Origin: Saccharopolyspora aridisoli
GTDB taxonomy: Bacteria > Actinomycetota > Actinomycetes > Mycobacteriales > Pseudonocardiaceae
Direction: 5' to 3'
Length of the DNA stretch: 64,000 nucleotides
NCBI RefSeq assembly: GCF_004348445.1
Contig: NZ_SMKV01000003.1
Coordinates: 124,001 to 188,000 of the forward strand
Shown here: piece by piece, positions 50,449 through 59,340 of the stretch
How the letters are laid out: every line of letters begins with the position of its first letter
Position numbering within the stretch: the stretch's first letter is position 1
Notes under the pieces: generated by a model
What the model was told of the DNA's origin: nothing
Database searches by the model: none
The model's input: the letters and a program-made list of their open reading frames with translations, nothing else
Made by a program: the position numbers and the translations under genes

Positions 50449-51969
50449 GTGGAGGACCGCAGGAAGCGCAGAGCCCGGCGGAACGATCCGACGGGTGTGC
50501 TGGCGCGACGCCGGGCCCGGAGGTGGCTGGCGGTCACCGCGATGGCACCGGTGCTGGCGCTCCCCGCGGCCTTGCTGAGCGCTTCGGCCCTGCCCACCGG
50601 ACCGGGACCGCAAACGTCCGATCTGCGCGAGCTGGGCGTGAGCGGGAAGCTGCCGCAGGCTCCGGTGCTCAGCCCTCGGCTGCTGGAAGACGCGGCCGAC
50701 CCGGCGCAGCTCTCCGCCCTGCCGCAGGCCGCGCCCCGCGTGGAGTTGCCCACCGGTGAGCTCGGCATCCCCGAACCCGTGCTGGCCGCCTACATGCAGG
50801 CCGCGCGCGAAGTCGAGCAGGTCCAAGCCTGCGGGCTGCACTGGTCGGTGCTGGCGTCGATCGGGCGCATCGAGTCCGGGCACGCCCGCAACGGCGACAT
50901 CGACGTCAACGGCACGACGGTGCACGCGATCCTCGGCCCCCAGCTGTCCGGCGGGCCGGACGTCGCGGCGATCCCGGACACCGACGCCGGCAGCTTCGAC
51001 GGTGATCCGGTGTGGGACCGGGCGGTCGGGCCGATGCAGTTCATCCCGTCGACCTGGCGGAAGTTCGCCTCCGACGGCAACCAGGACGGTGTCGAGAGCC
51101 CGCACAACGTGCCCGACGCGGCGGCCGCGGCGGGCACATACCTCTGCAGCGGCGGCGAGGACCTCACCGATCCGCGCGCCCTGGCGGCGGCCGTGTTCCG
51201 CTACAACCACTCCGAGAGCTACGTCCGCACGGTCCTGGTCTGGGCCGACGCCTACCGGCGCGGTGTCACGCCGACCCCGGCCGAGCTGGCCCCGGAGACC
51301 GGCGACGTCCAGGCCGGTGAGCGGATGACCGAAAGCCCGAGCGCGCTGGCTCTGCCGGAGCCCGAGCCGCTGACGATCCCCGAGATCGAGCCCGTGCCGC
51401 CGATCCCGGATCCGCAGCCGCAAGCGTTCCAGCCGGTCGTCCCGGAAATCCCCGGCCTGCAGCTCGCTCCGGCTCCTGAGCCCGAGCCCGAGCCCGAGCC
51501 GCTGGTCGCCCCGGTCGAACCGGTTGTTCCGCAGGAGCCGTCGACCACGCCCGCGTTGGAAACCCCCGCGCCGTCGCCATCCCCGTCGTCCGAGCCGGCT
51601 CCGCCGAACGTGGAACACGTGCCGCAGAGCTCGGAACCCGTGCCGCCGAGCTCGGAACCCGTGCCGCAGAGCTCGGTTCCCGCCCCGCAGAGCTCGGAGC
51701 TGGTTCCGCATAGCTCGGAACCCGTGCCGTCGACGAGTTCCTCGGAGGCGATCCCGTCGTCCTCGGCCTCCGAGGTCGACGAAACCTGCGACACGACCTT
51801 GCTCGACCGCGGCGAGTTCGCCCTCGTCGAACCGGCTGCGGGTCACGACGTGCGACCTGGCGAGTCGCTGCCGGTGCTGGCGCAGCCTGAGTTCGAGGTC
51901 TTCACCGACGCCGATGGCGCGACGAAGCCCTGCACCGTCCCCGACGGCTACACCCCAGGACCGCAGTAA
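50449..51969 (+). CDS. Secreted lytic transglycosylase with Pro/Ser repeat tail (third paralog)
   Basis: About 506 residues from GTG 50449 (GGGGG about 8 nt upstream); GTG 50419 adds ten residues. A strongly basic head precedes a signal helix (RRWLAVTAMAPVLALPAALLSASA), then an SLT domain closely like those at 43762 and 44580: HWSVLASIGRIESGHARNG (catalytic Glu), DPVWDRAVGPMQFIPSTWRKFASDGNQDGV, FRYNHSESYVRTVLVWADAY. A disordered region of ~190 residues follows, with PEP-rich runs and five copies of a seven-residue SSEPVPQ unit. It ends in a small domain with two Cys (DETCDTTLLDRGEF ... TKPCTVPDGY). Confidence 0.88.
   Translation: MEDRRKRRARRNDPTGVLARRRARRWLAVTAMAPVLALPAALLSASALPTGPGPQTSDLRELGVSGKLPQAPVLSPRLLEDAADPAQLSALPQAAPRVELPTGELGIPEPVLAAYMQAAREVEQVQACGLHWSVLASIGRIESGHARNGDIDVNGTTVHAILGPQLSGGPDVAAIPDTDAGSFDGDPVWDRAVGPMQFIPSTWRKFASDGNQDGVESPHNVPDAAAAAGTYLCSGGEDLTDPRALAAAVFRYNHSESYVRTVLVWADAYRRGVTPTPAELAPETGDVQAGERMTESPSALALPEPEPLTIPEIEPVPPIPDPQPQAFQPVVPEIPGLQLAPAPEPEPEPEPLVAPVEPVVPQEPSTTPALETPAPSPSPSSEPAPPNVEHVPQSSEPVPPSSEPVPQSSVPAPQSSELVPHSSEPVPSTSSSEAIPSSSASEVDETCDTTLLDRGEFALVEPAAGHDVRPGESLPVLAQPEFEVFTDADGATKPCTVPDGYTPGPQ
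51628..51732 (+). repeat. Five 21-bp tandem repeats inside the third transglycosylase
   Basis: AGCTCGG recurs at 51628, 51649, 51670, 51691 and 51712, exactly every 21 bp, encoding a seven-residue unit of the type SSEPVPQ. The unit is a likely flexible wall-spanning linker and may vary in copy number between strains. Confidence 0.85.
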
Positions 51970-52109
51970 CTGCCGGACCCCGGCACCGGGCCGCGCGCGC
52001 TTCTTCGTGGAACGTGCGCGGCCCGGCGCTCTCCTCGCCCCGGCCTCGGGCCCGATAGCGTGGGGGAGCGGCCGGAAGCGCCGGTGCGCAGCTGGGCGAG
52101 GAGGGTGCG

Positions 52110-53063
52110 ATGGCACGGGTTGCGGCGATCGACTGCGGGACGAACTCGATTCGCCTGCTGGTCGCGGACGTCACGGTGCACGAGGACGGGCGCAAGGACC
52201 TGCGCGACATCTACCGCACGATGCGCATCGTCCGGCTCGGCCAGGGCGTGGACGCCACCGGCCGGCTCGCGCCGGAGGCGATCGAGCGCACCCGGGCGGC
52301 GCTGGTCGACTACGCCGCGATGGCCGCGCGCAAGGGCGTGGAACGGGTCCGGATGGTGGCGACCTCGGCGACCCGCGACGCGGAGAACCGCGAGGACTTC
52401 TTCTCCATGGTCCGCGAGACGCTGGGCGTCGACGCCGAGGTGATCACCGGAGACGAGGAGGCTCGGCTGTCGTTCGTCGGCGCGGTCGGCGACCTCGACC
52501 CGCTGGACGGACCGTTCGTCGTGACCGACGTCGGTGGTGGTTCCACCGAGGTCGTGGTGGGCAGCTGGGACGGCGCGAACGCCGACATCATTGCGGCCCA
52601 CTCGGCCGACATCGGCTGCGTGCGGCTGACCGAGCGGTGCCTGCGCGACGACCCGCCGACCGACGAGGAGGTCGGTGAGGCGGAGAAGGTCGCGCGGCAG
52701 GTCCTCGACGAGGCATTCGCCCGGGTCGACGTCAGCGGTGCCCGGACCTGGGTCGGAGTCGCCGGAACCGTCACCACGCTCTCCGCCATCGCGCAGGATT
52801 TGCCGGAATACGATCCGCAAGCGATCCACCTTTCCCATATTTCCCAGAATTGTGTCGAACAAATCGCCGAACGACTTCTTTCCATGTCGCATGAGGAGCG
52901 TTCGCAGATCGGATCGATGCACCCGGGTCGCGTGGATGTGATCGGGGGCGGTGCGCTGGTGGTCAAGGTGCTCGCGCAGGAGTTCTCAGAGCGCAGCGGC
53001 ATTTCGTCGATGACTGCTAGCGAGCACGACATACTCGATGGTATTGCCCTGTCGATCAGCTAG
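52110..53063 (+). CDS. ppx: Exopolyphosphatase / GppA phosphatase family protein
   Basis: 317 residues, the short actinobacterial form (Rv1026-like). ASKHA-fold motifs: RVAAIDCGTNSIRLLVADV, VATSATRDAENREDFF, GDEEARLSFVGAVGDLDP, VVTDVGGGSTEVVVG, ADIGCVRLTERCL, WVGVAGTVTTLSAIAQDL and HPGRVDVIGGGALVV. It hydrolyses inorganic polyphosphate or (p)ppGpp-type substrates; M. tuberculosis Rv1026 is a polyphosphatase. ATG 52110 follows GAGGAGG. The 3' part (about 52800-52900) uses noticeably AT-richer codons than its surroundings. Confidence 0.94.
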   Translation: MARVAAIDCGTNSIRLLVADVTVHEDGRKDLRDIYRTMRIVRLGQGVDATGRLAPEAIERTRAALVDYAAMAARKGVERVRMVATSATRDAENREDFFSMVRETLGVDAEVITGDEEARLSFVGAVGDLDPLDGPFVVTDVGGGSTEVVVGSWDGANADIIAAHSADIGCVRLTERCLRDDPPTDEEVGEAEKVARQVLDEAFARVDVSGARTWVGVAGTVTTLSAIAQDLPEYDPQAIHLSHISQNCVEQIAERLLSMSHEERSQIGSMHPGRVDVIGGGALVVKVLAQEFSERSGISSMTASEHDILDGIALSIS

Positions 53064-53148
53064 TTCTCAGGAAGTGGGCAGTCTGTCCCAAGGGCGAAGA
53101 ATGGGAACGTTGAATCGATTCAGAAAGTGACGGCTTTGTGACACTGCA

Positions 53149-53176
53149 TTGTCGCCGCCCGGTTCTCACTTATCTT
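53149..53176 (+). promoter_or_regulatory. Probable promoter of the peptide transporter operon
   Basis: TTGTCG and TATCTT hexamers are separated by 16 bp; transcription would start near 53183, about 87 nt before the first gene. Confidence 0.5.
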
Positions 53177-53269
53177 TACGCACGTCTGACGCGACGGTGA
53201 AGAACCGTCGTGCGTGATGACCCCGGGAAAAACCAATTCTGGGGCGCGCGTGGAAGCGGGAGGACCTAC

Positions 53270-54898
53270 ATGCGAAAGGGACGTTTGGCCGCACTGGTCG
53301 CGGCCCCGCTGGCGGTGGCGTTGCTCGCCACCGGCTGCGGTGGCGGCGGCAGCGGCTCGGGAGAGGACGGCATCATCTCCTTGCATTGGAGCGAGCCGGA
53401 GAACCCTCTTGTCCCGGCCAACACTACCGAGGAGATGGGTAGTTTCATCGTTGATGCCATGTTCACCGGTCTGGTGAAGTACCGGGCCACGGACATGGCG
53501 GTGGAGAACGCGGTCGCCCAGTCGATCGAGACCACCGACAACCAGAACTACACGATCAAGCTGAAGCCGGGCTGGACGTTCCACGACGGGTCCCCGGTCA
53601 AGGCCAAGAACTTCGTGGACGCCTGGAACTACTCGGCTTACGGCCCCAACGGCATGCAGGGTGCGAGTTTCTTCGAGCAGATCGACGGTTACGACGCGTT
53701 GCAGAGCGAGGACCCGGACGAGGACGGTCCAGCCGAAGCGCCGAAGCCGCCGACTGACAAGCTCTCCGGCCTCAACGTGGTCGACGACAACACGTTCACG
53801 GTGAAGCTGAAGACCCCGCTCACCATCTTCCCCGTGATGCTGGGTTATTCCGCTTACATGCCGCTCCCGGACTCCTTCTTCAGGGACCCGAAGGCGTTCG
53901 AGGCGCACCCGGTCGGCAACGGTCCGTTCAGGTTCGAGAACCGGTCCCCGAACGTCGAGCTGAACGTCATGAAGTACGACCAGTACGCGGGCGATGACAA
54001 GCCGCAGATCAACGGCGCCAAGTTCAAGGTCTACAACGAACTCGACGCGGCTTACCAGGACCTGATCTCCGGCAACCTGGACTTCCTGGAGGCCATGCCG
54101 GTCTCCGCGCTGGTCGGCGACAAGTGGAAGCAGGACCTCGGCGAGCGCGCCCACCAGAAGCCGGGCCTGCTGATTCAGACCATCGGCTTCCCGATGTACG
54201 ACGAGCGGTTCAAGAACCCGCTGGTGCGCAAGGCGATTTCGATGTCCATCGACCGCAAGACGGTCACTCAGCAGGTGTTCGCCGGCAGCCGCGACCCGAT
54301 GGACGGCTTCGCCACTCCGGCGGTCGAGGGCTACCGCCCGAACCAGTGCGGTGAGGCCTGCACGTTCAACCCGGAGAAGGCCAAGCAGTACCTGCAGCAG
54401 GCCGGCGGGTTCCAGGGTCCGCTGATCCTGCAGAGCAACTCCGACGGTGGGCACAGCGAGTGGATGCAGGCCGTCGCGGCGCAGATCAGGCAGAACCTCG
54501 GCGTCGACGCCCAGTTCGTTCCGCAACCGACGTTCAGCGAGTTCCTCAACCAGCGTCGCGCGTTCCAGATGGACGGTCCGTTCCGCAGCGGGTGGAAGGC
54601 CGACTACCCGAACATCGAGACCTTCCTGACCCAGATGTACCGCACGGGCACTTCGTCGAACGACTACCAGTACTCCAACCCGGCGTTCGACGCCGCGCTG
54701 GACAAGGCGAACGCCGCCCCGACGGTGGAGGCGGCCACGGCTGCCTACGCCGACGCGGAGAAGCTGCTGGCCGAGGACCTGCCGGTCATTCCGCTGTGGA
54801 CGCAGCCGGTGCAGTACGGCTTCTCGGAGAAGATCGCCAACGGTGAGGTTCTGGCGAACCGCAGGCTCGACCTGACAACGGTGACGCTGAACCCGTGA
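53270..54898 (+). CDS. Oligopeptide/dipeptide ABC transporter substrate-binding lipoprotein
   Basis: 542 residues. Lipobox LLATGC with Cys23, then an SBP family 5 fold: ISLHWSEPENPLVPANTTEEMGSFIVDAMFTGLVKY, WTFHDGSPVKAKNFVDAWNYSAYG, NGPFRFENRSPN, AYQDLISGNLDFLEAMPVSAL, NPLVRKAISMSIDRKTVTQQVFAG. It resembles OppA and BldKB, which bind short peptides outside the cell. It heads an operon with two permeases and two ATPases. GGGAGG precedes ATG 53270. The exact ligand (peptide, nickel or sugar) cannot be told from sequence alone. Confidence 0.92.
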   Translation: MRKGRLAALVAAPLAVALLATGCGGGGSGSGEDGIISLHWSEPENPLVPANTTEEMGSFIVDAMFTGLVKYRATDMAVENAVAQSIETTDNQNYTIKLKPGWTFHDGSPVKAKNFVDAWNYSAYGPNGMQGASFFEQIDGYDALQSEDPDEDGPAEAPKPPTDKLSGLNVVDDNTFTVKLKTPLTIFPVMLGYSAYMPLPDSFFRDPKAFEAHPVGNGPFRFENRSPNVELNVMKYDQYAGDDKPQINGAKFKVYNELDAAYQDLISGNLDFLEAMPVSALVGDKWKQDLGERAHQKPGLLIQTIGFPMYDERFKNPLVRKAISMSIDRKTVTQQVFAGSRDPMDGFATPAVEGYRPNQCGEACTFNPEKAKQYLQQAGGFQGPLILQSNSDGGHSEWMQAVAAQIRQNLGVDAQFVPQPTFSEFLNQRRAFQMDGPFRSGWKADYPNIETFLTQMYRTGTSSNDYQYSNPAFDAALDKANAAPTVEAATAAYADAEKLLAEDLPVIPLWTQPVQYGFSEKIANGEVLANRRLDLTTVTLNP

Positions 54899-54971
54899 AC
54901 ATGGAGCCGGTGCCCGGCCCGCGGAGATCCTGTGGGCCGGGCACCGCGCTGGCTGCGATGAGGAGGCCCGA

Positions 54972-55898
54972 ATGGGTCGCTACGTGTTGCGGCGACTGCT
55001 GCAACTGATCCCGGTATTCATCGGGACCACGCTGATCATCTACTTGCTCGTCTGGGCGATCCCGGGAGATCCCTTCGCCGGGAAATGCGGTGAGCGCGGG
55101 TGCCCGCCGGCCTACATCGCCGAGATGCACGACAAGTACAACCTGGACGATCCGCTGATCGTCCAGTACTTCAAATACCTCGGGAAGCTCCTGACGGGGG
55201 ATTTCGGGGAGACCTACGCCGGGGTCCAGGTCAGCCAGCTCATCGAGCAGGCGTACCCGACCACGATCAAGCTCGCCGTAGTCGCGCTGATCATCGAGGC
55301 CCTCATCGGCCTGGCCGCCGGCATCCTGACCGGGCTTCGGGGGCGTGGTTTCGCCGACAACCTGGTGCTGGTCTCGACGCTGTTCCTGATCTCGCTGCCG
55401 GTGTTCGTCACCGGTTTCGTACTGCAGATCGTGCTGGGCAGCGAGCTCGGCATCATCAAGACCACGGTCAGCTCGCAACCCTCGATCGGTGAACTGATCG
55501 TGCCCGGTTTCGTGCTCGGTTCCTTGTCGATGGCCTACGTCGCGCGACTGACCCGGACCAGCTTGATGGAGAACCGCCGCGCCGACTTCGTGCGCACCGC
55601 GGTAGCCAAGGGCCTGGGGCCGAAGCGGGTCGTGGGCGTGCACCTGCTGCGGAACTCGCTGATCCCGGTCATCACCTTCCTGGGCACTGACCTCGGCGCC
55701 CTGATGGGCGGCGCGATCGTCACCGAGGGCGTGTTCAACATTCGCGGCATCGGTGGCCTGATCTTCAAAGCCATCCTGACCAAGGAAGGCACCACGGTGA
55801 CCGGCATCGTCACCCTGCTGGTACTGGTCTACCTGCTGATGAACCTGCTAGTGGACGTTCTCTACGCGGTTCTCGACCCGAGGATCCGATATGACTGA
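54972..55898 (+). CDS. Oligopeptide/dipeptide ABC transporter permease 1 (OppB/DppB)
   Basis: 308 residues, six TM spans. Typical N-terminus MGRYVLRRLLQLIPVFIGTTLIIYLL, external loop with paired Cys (GKCGERGCPPAYIAEMHDKYNLDDPL), and the coupling loop DFVRTAVAKGLGPKRVVGVHLLRNSLIPVIT. It forms the pore with the next permease. GAGGAGG precedes ATG 54972; the 73-bp gap to the binding-protein gene is the longest in the operon. Confidence 0.95.
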   Translation: MGRYVLRRLLQLIPVFIGTTLIIYLLVWAIPGDPFAGKCGERGCPPAYIAEMHDKYNLDDPLIVQYFKYLGKLLTGDFGETYAGVQVSQLIEQAYPTTIKLAVVALIIEALIGLAAGILTGLRGRGFADNLVLVSTLFLISLPVFVTGFVLQIVLGSELGIIKTTVSSQPSIGELIVPGFVLGSLSMAYVARLTRTSLMENRRADFVRTAVAKGLGPKRVVGVHLLRNSLIPVITFLGTDLGALMGGAIVTEGVFNIRGIGGLIFKAILTKEGTTVTGIVTLLVLVYLLMNLLVDVLYAVLDPRIRYD

Positions 55899-56847
55899 TC
55901 AAACCGCCTCCAGCCTGACCACCGGGCCGACCGCGGGACCGGACGAACCTGTGCTCGCAACGACGAACAAGCCGGAGAAGCCGCGGGGGCTCTGGGGTGA
56001 TGCGTGGCACGACCTGCGCCGACGGCCGCTGTTCCTGATCTCGATGGTGATCATCGTCGCGCTGCTGTTCATCGCAGCTTTCCCCGGCCTGCTGACGTCG
56101 GCCGACCCGAGCTGGGCCGTCCTGTCGAAGGCTCGGCAGGAACCCTCCGGGCAGGCCTGGTTCGGGTACGACAACCTCGGCCGCGACGTGTTCGCCAGGA
56201 CCGTCTACGGCACCCGGGCCTCGATCGTGGTCGGTCTGCTGGCGACGACCCTGACCGTGCTGATCGGTGGCACCGTGGGCATCGTGGCCGGGTACGTCGG
56301 GGGCTGGTTCGACAGCCTCTGCTCCCGGTTCTCCGAGATCTTCTTGGGGCTGCCCTTCGTGCTCGGCGCGATCGTCATCCTGACGACTTTCAACGCGGAG
56401 ATCCTGATTCCCAGCCCGGTGCGGATCATCACCCAGGTGGTGCTGTCCATCGCTGTCCTGTCGTGGCCGATCGCGATGCGGATCATGCGTTCGGCGGCGA
56501 TCTCAGCCAAGCAGCAGGACTACGTCAAGGCCGCGCGGGCGCTCGGCGCGGGTGCGCCGCGGATCATCCTGCGGCACATGCTGCCGAACTGCCTGGCCCC
56601 GGTCATGGTGTACGCGACGATCGCGCTGGGCGGCTTCATCGGCGCCGAGGCGACGCTGTCGTTCCTGGGCATCGGCCTGCGCGACCCGGTCGTGTCGTGG
56701 GGAGTGATGATCGCCGAGTCGCGCAACTACATCCAGGCCGCACCCCACATGCTGCTCTTCCCAGCCGGTTTCCTGGTGGTCACGGTCCTGGCGTTCGTGA
56801 TGCTCGGTGACGCCGTCCGCGACGCGCTCGACCCGAAGCAGAAGTAG
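55891..56847 (+). CDS. Oligopeptide/dipeptide ABC transporter permease 2 (OppC/DppC)
   Basis: 318 residues, six TM spans. The OppC N-terminal segment lies around AWHDLRRRPLFLISMVIIVALLFIAAFPGLL. GYDNLGRDVFARTVYGTRASIVVGLLAT and the coupling loop DYVKAARALGAGAPRIILRHMLPNCLAPVMVY are diagnostic. It overlaps the first permease by 8 bp and is followed after 11 bp by the first ATPase. Confidence 0.95.
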   Translation: MTDQTASSLTTGPTAGPDEPVLATTNKPEKPRGLWGDAWHDLRRRPLFLISMVIIVALLFIAAFPGLLTSADPSWAVLSKARQEPSGQAWFGYDNLGRDVFARTVYGTRASIVVGLLATTLTVLIGGTVGIVAGYVGGWFDSLCSRFSEIFLGLPFVLGAIVILTTFNAEILIPSPVRIITQVVLSIAVLSWPIAMRIMRSAAISAKQQDYVKAARALGAGAPRIILRHMLPNCLAPVMVYATIALGGFIGAEATLSFLGIGLRDPVVSWGVMIAESRNYIQAAPHMLLFPAGFLVVTVLAFVMLGDAVRDALDPKQK

Positions 56848-56858
56848 GAGGAACCGCA

Positions 56859-57869
56859 GTGTCCGCGAACGAACACGAGTCCTCGGCGGGACGTCTGCTG
56901 GAGGTCGAGGACCTGCACGTCGAGTTCCGCACCAGGGACGGCGTCGCGAAGGTCCTCAACGGTGTGAACTACCACGTCGACTCCGGTGAAACCCTCGCCG
57001 TGCTGGGCGAATCCGGTTCCGGCAAGAGCGTCACGGCGCAGACCGTGATGGGCATCCTGGACATCCCGCCGGGGGCGGTCACCGGAGGTGCGATCCGGTA
57101 CCGCGGTGAGGACCTGCTGACCGCCACCGAGGAGCGCAGGCGAGAGCTGCGCGGCGACGCGATGGCGATGATCTTCCAGGACGCGCTGTCGGCGCTGAAC
57201 CCGGTCTACACGGTCGGGTTCCAGATCGCCGAGCAGCTCAGGACGCGACGCGGCATGTCCCGCAAGGACGCCACGAGCAGGGCCGTGGAACTGCTGGACC
57301 AGGTGAAGATCCCGAACGCCAAGCAGCGCGTGAAGGAGTACCCGCACCAGTTCTCCGGCGGCATGCGGCAGCGCGCGATGATCGCGATGTCGCTGGCGCT
57401 GGACCCGGATCTGCTCATCGCCGACGAACCGACCACGGCACTGGACGTCACGGTGCAGGCCCAGATCATGGACCTGCTCGACGAACTCCGCCGGGACCGA
57501 GGCATGGGCCTGATCCTCATCACCCACGACCTGGGCGTGGTCGCCGAGGTCGCGGACCGGATCGTGGTGATGTACGCGGGCCGCATCGTCGAGGCGGCTG
57601 ACGCGTACTCGCTGTACAAGGCCCCGGGCCACCCCTACACCGACGGCCTGATGCGGTCGATCCCGCGCCTGGACCTCAAGGGGCAGGAGCTGGAGACGAT
57701 CAAGGGCCTGCCGCCGAACCTGATGGCGGTGCCGCCGGGATGCCCGTTCCACCCGCGCTGCTCGCGGGCCCAGGACAAGTGCCGCACGGAGGTGCCGACC
57801 GACCACAACCTCGGGTTGGGCCGCGTCAGCGCCTGCCACTTCGCGGAGGAGATGATGAGCCGTGGCTGA
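56859..57869 (+). CDS. Oligopeptide/dipeptide ABC transporter ATPase 1 (OppD/DppD)
   Basis: 336 residues. Walker [17 protein letters not shown]-loop [23 protein letters not shown], signature [18 protein letters not shown], Walker [20 protein letters not shown]-loop ITHDLGVV. The C-terminal oligo_HPY extension contains [15 protein letters not shown], whose Cys residues match the iron-sulfur type motif found in Opp/Dpp ATPases. GGAGG lies upstream of GTG 56859. Confidence 0.95.
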   Translation: MSANEHESSAGRLLEVEDLHVEFRTRDGVAKVLNGVNYHVDSGETLAVLGESGSGKSVTAQTVMGILDIPPGAVTGGAIRYRGEDLLTATEERRRELRGDAMAMIFQDALSALNPVYTVGFQIAEQLRTRRGMSRKDATSRAVELLDQVKIPNAKQRVKEYPHQFSGGMRQRAMIAMSLALDPDLLIADEPTTALDVTVQAQIMDLLDELRRDRGMGLILITHDLGVVAEVADRIVVMYAGRIVEAADAYSLYKAPGHPYTDGLMRSIPRLDLKGQELETIKGLPPNLMAVPPGCPFHPRCSRAQDKCRTEVPTDHNLGLGRVSACHFAEEMMSRG

Positions 57870-58860
57870 GCCGATCCTCCAGGTGCAGAACCTGGTCAAG
57901 CACTTCCCGGTGCGCGCGGGCATCCCGCGCCGCACCGTCGGGCACGTGCGGGCGGTCGACGGCGTGTCCTTTGACCTGCGGCGCGGTGAAACCCTCGGCA
58001 TCGTGGGTGAATCGGGTTGCGGCAAGTCGACGTTGGCACAGGTGCTGATGCGGCTGGAGAACCCGACCGGCGGCACCGCGCTGTTCGAGGGGCGCGACAT
58101 CTTCAAGATGCGCGGCTCGGAACTGCGCAAGCTGCGCCGGGACATGCAGATCGTGCTGCAGGACCCGTACACCTCGCTGAACCCGCGGCGCACCGTCGGC
58201 GACATCGTCGGCGAGCCCTTCGAGATCCACCCCGAGGTGGCGCCGAAGGGCGAGCGGCGGCGCGAGGTCCAGGAGCTGCTGGACGTCGTGGGCCTCAACC
58301 CCGAGCACATCCACCGCTACCCGCACCAGTTCTCCGGCGGCCAGCGGCAGCGCATCGGCATCGCCCGCGCGCTGGCGCTCAAGCCGAAGGTGATCGTCTG
58401 CGACGAGCCGGTGTCCGCGCTGGACGTGTCGATCCAGGCGCAGGTGATGAACCTGCTGGGTGATCTGCAGGACGAGTTCGGGCTGTCCTACGTGTTCATC
58501 GCCCACGACCTGGGCGTGGTCCGGCACCTGTCGGACCGGGTCGCGGTGATGTACCTCGGCAAGATCGCCGAGGTCGGCACCGAGGACGACATCTACGAGC
58601 ACCCGCAGCACCCGTACACCCAGGCCCTGCTGTCGGCCGTCCCGGTCCCGGACCCGACCCTGCGCGGCAAGCGCGAGGTCATCCGCCTCACCGGCGACGT
58701 CCCCAGCCCGGCCAACCCGCCTTCGGGCTGCCGCTTCCGCACCCGCTGCTGGAAGGCCCAGGACATCTGCGCAGAGAAGGCCCCGGAACTGGAAGTCCGC
58801 ACGGGCGCGCACCCCTCGGCCTGCCACTTCGCGGAAGAACACCCGCACGTCGTGGTCTGA
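57862..58860 (+). CDS. Oligopeptide/dipeptide ABC transporter ATPase 2 (OppF/DppF)
   Basis: 332 residues. [81 protein letters not shown], and the C-terminal [15 protein letters not shown]. It forms the ATPase heterodimer with the preceding gene, which it overlaps by 8 bp. It is the last gene of the operon; a terminator follows 16 bp after the stop. Confidence 0.95.
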   Translation: MAEPILQVQNLVKHFPVRAGIPRRTVGHVRAVDGVSFDLRRGETLGIVGESGCGKSTLAQVLMRLENPTGGTALFEGRDIFKMRGSELRKLRRDMQIVLQDPYTSLNPRRTVGDIVGEPFEIHPEVAPKGERRREVQELLDVVGLNPEHIHRYPHQFSGGQRQRIGIARALALKPKVIVCDEPVSALDVSIQAQVMNLLGDLQDEFGLSYVFIAHDLGVVRHLSDRVAVMYLGKIAEVGTEDDIYEHPQHPYTQALLSAVPVPDPTLRGKREVIRLTGDVPSPANPPSGCRFRTRCWKAQDICAEKAPELEVRTGAHPSACHFAEEHPHVVV

Positions 58861-58876
58861 TGCCACAACGAGGATC

Positions 58877-58912
58877 GGGCGCCCTCACCGAAATCAGGTG
58901 GGGGCGCCCTTT
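58877..58912 (+). terminator. Terminator of the peptide transporter operon
   Basis: A 13-bp stem with one G-U pair (58877-58889 with 58897-58909) and a 7-nt loop, followed by TTT. Confidence 0.85.
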
Positions 58913-58928
58913 CGCGCGCAGCGCCGGG

Positions 58929-59174
58929 TCAGCGCTGTTCGGGCTGCTCGGGGTGGCTCAGGAGGAAGACCTTCGGGGCGACCCGCTGCAGGTCTCCGCC
59001 GCGGGCCACGACCAGGCCGGCCGCGAAGTCGACGAGCTGGGTCGCTTCGGGACCCCGGACGTCGGTGAGGTCCATGAGGACGGCGTTGCCCTGGCGGTAG
59101 TAGTCGCCCACGTAGTAGACGTCCTCGTAGTTCTGCGGGTGCAGCGTCTTGACCACGCGCTCAGTGTCGCCCAC
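58929..59174 (-). CDS. Short SepF-like (DUF552) protein
   Basis: About 81 residues, essentially the bare SepF core: VVKTLHPQNYEDVYYVGDYYRQGNAVLMDLTDVRGPEATQLVDFAAGLVVARGGDLQRVAPKVFLLSHPE. Canonical SepF (over 130 residues) has an N-terminal membrane-binding helix and linker, absent here. SepF anchors FtsZ to the membrane; a version without the helix may be an FtsZ-binding modulator, as suspected for the SepF-like paralogs of Streptomyces. GTG 59174 is preferred; TTG 59180 would add two residues. It lies alone, converging on the transporter operon terminator. Confidence 0.85.
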   Translation of the reverse strand: MGDTERVVKTLHPQNYEDVYYVGDYYRQGNAVLMDLTDVRGPEATQLVDFAAGLVVARGGDLQRVAPKVFLLSHPEQPEQR

Positions 59175-59288
59175 CGCCAAGCGGTGTCAAACGCAAGCAA
59201 CCGCCGTGGCGCACCGACATCTCGAGGATCCCGCGGTTCGAGCGGCTCGGCGTGACGCTCCCGGGCCTCGACTTCGCGCGAGGTCCGT

Positions 59289-59338
59289 CCCCGGGCCGGG
59301 CGCGCTCCTGAACTGCGAAGGCACACCCGGCCGGGGGC
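59289..59338 (-). terminator. Possible terminator after the S10 peptidase
   Basis: GC-rich complementary arms of 12 nt with one mismatch (59289-59300 and about 59327-59338) just beyond the peptidase stop on the minus strand; loop about 26 nt. Confidence 0.4.
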
Positions 59339-59340
59339 TG

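Noticed and set aside
51628-51732. Regular 21-bp repeats as a possible CRISPR array
   Set aside because: The repeats are contiguous and in frame, encode a Pro/Ser linker, and have no unique spacers or cas genes nearby.
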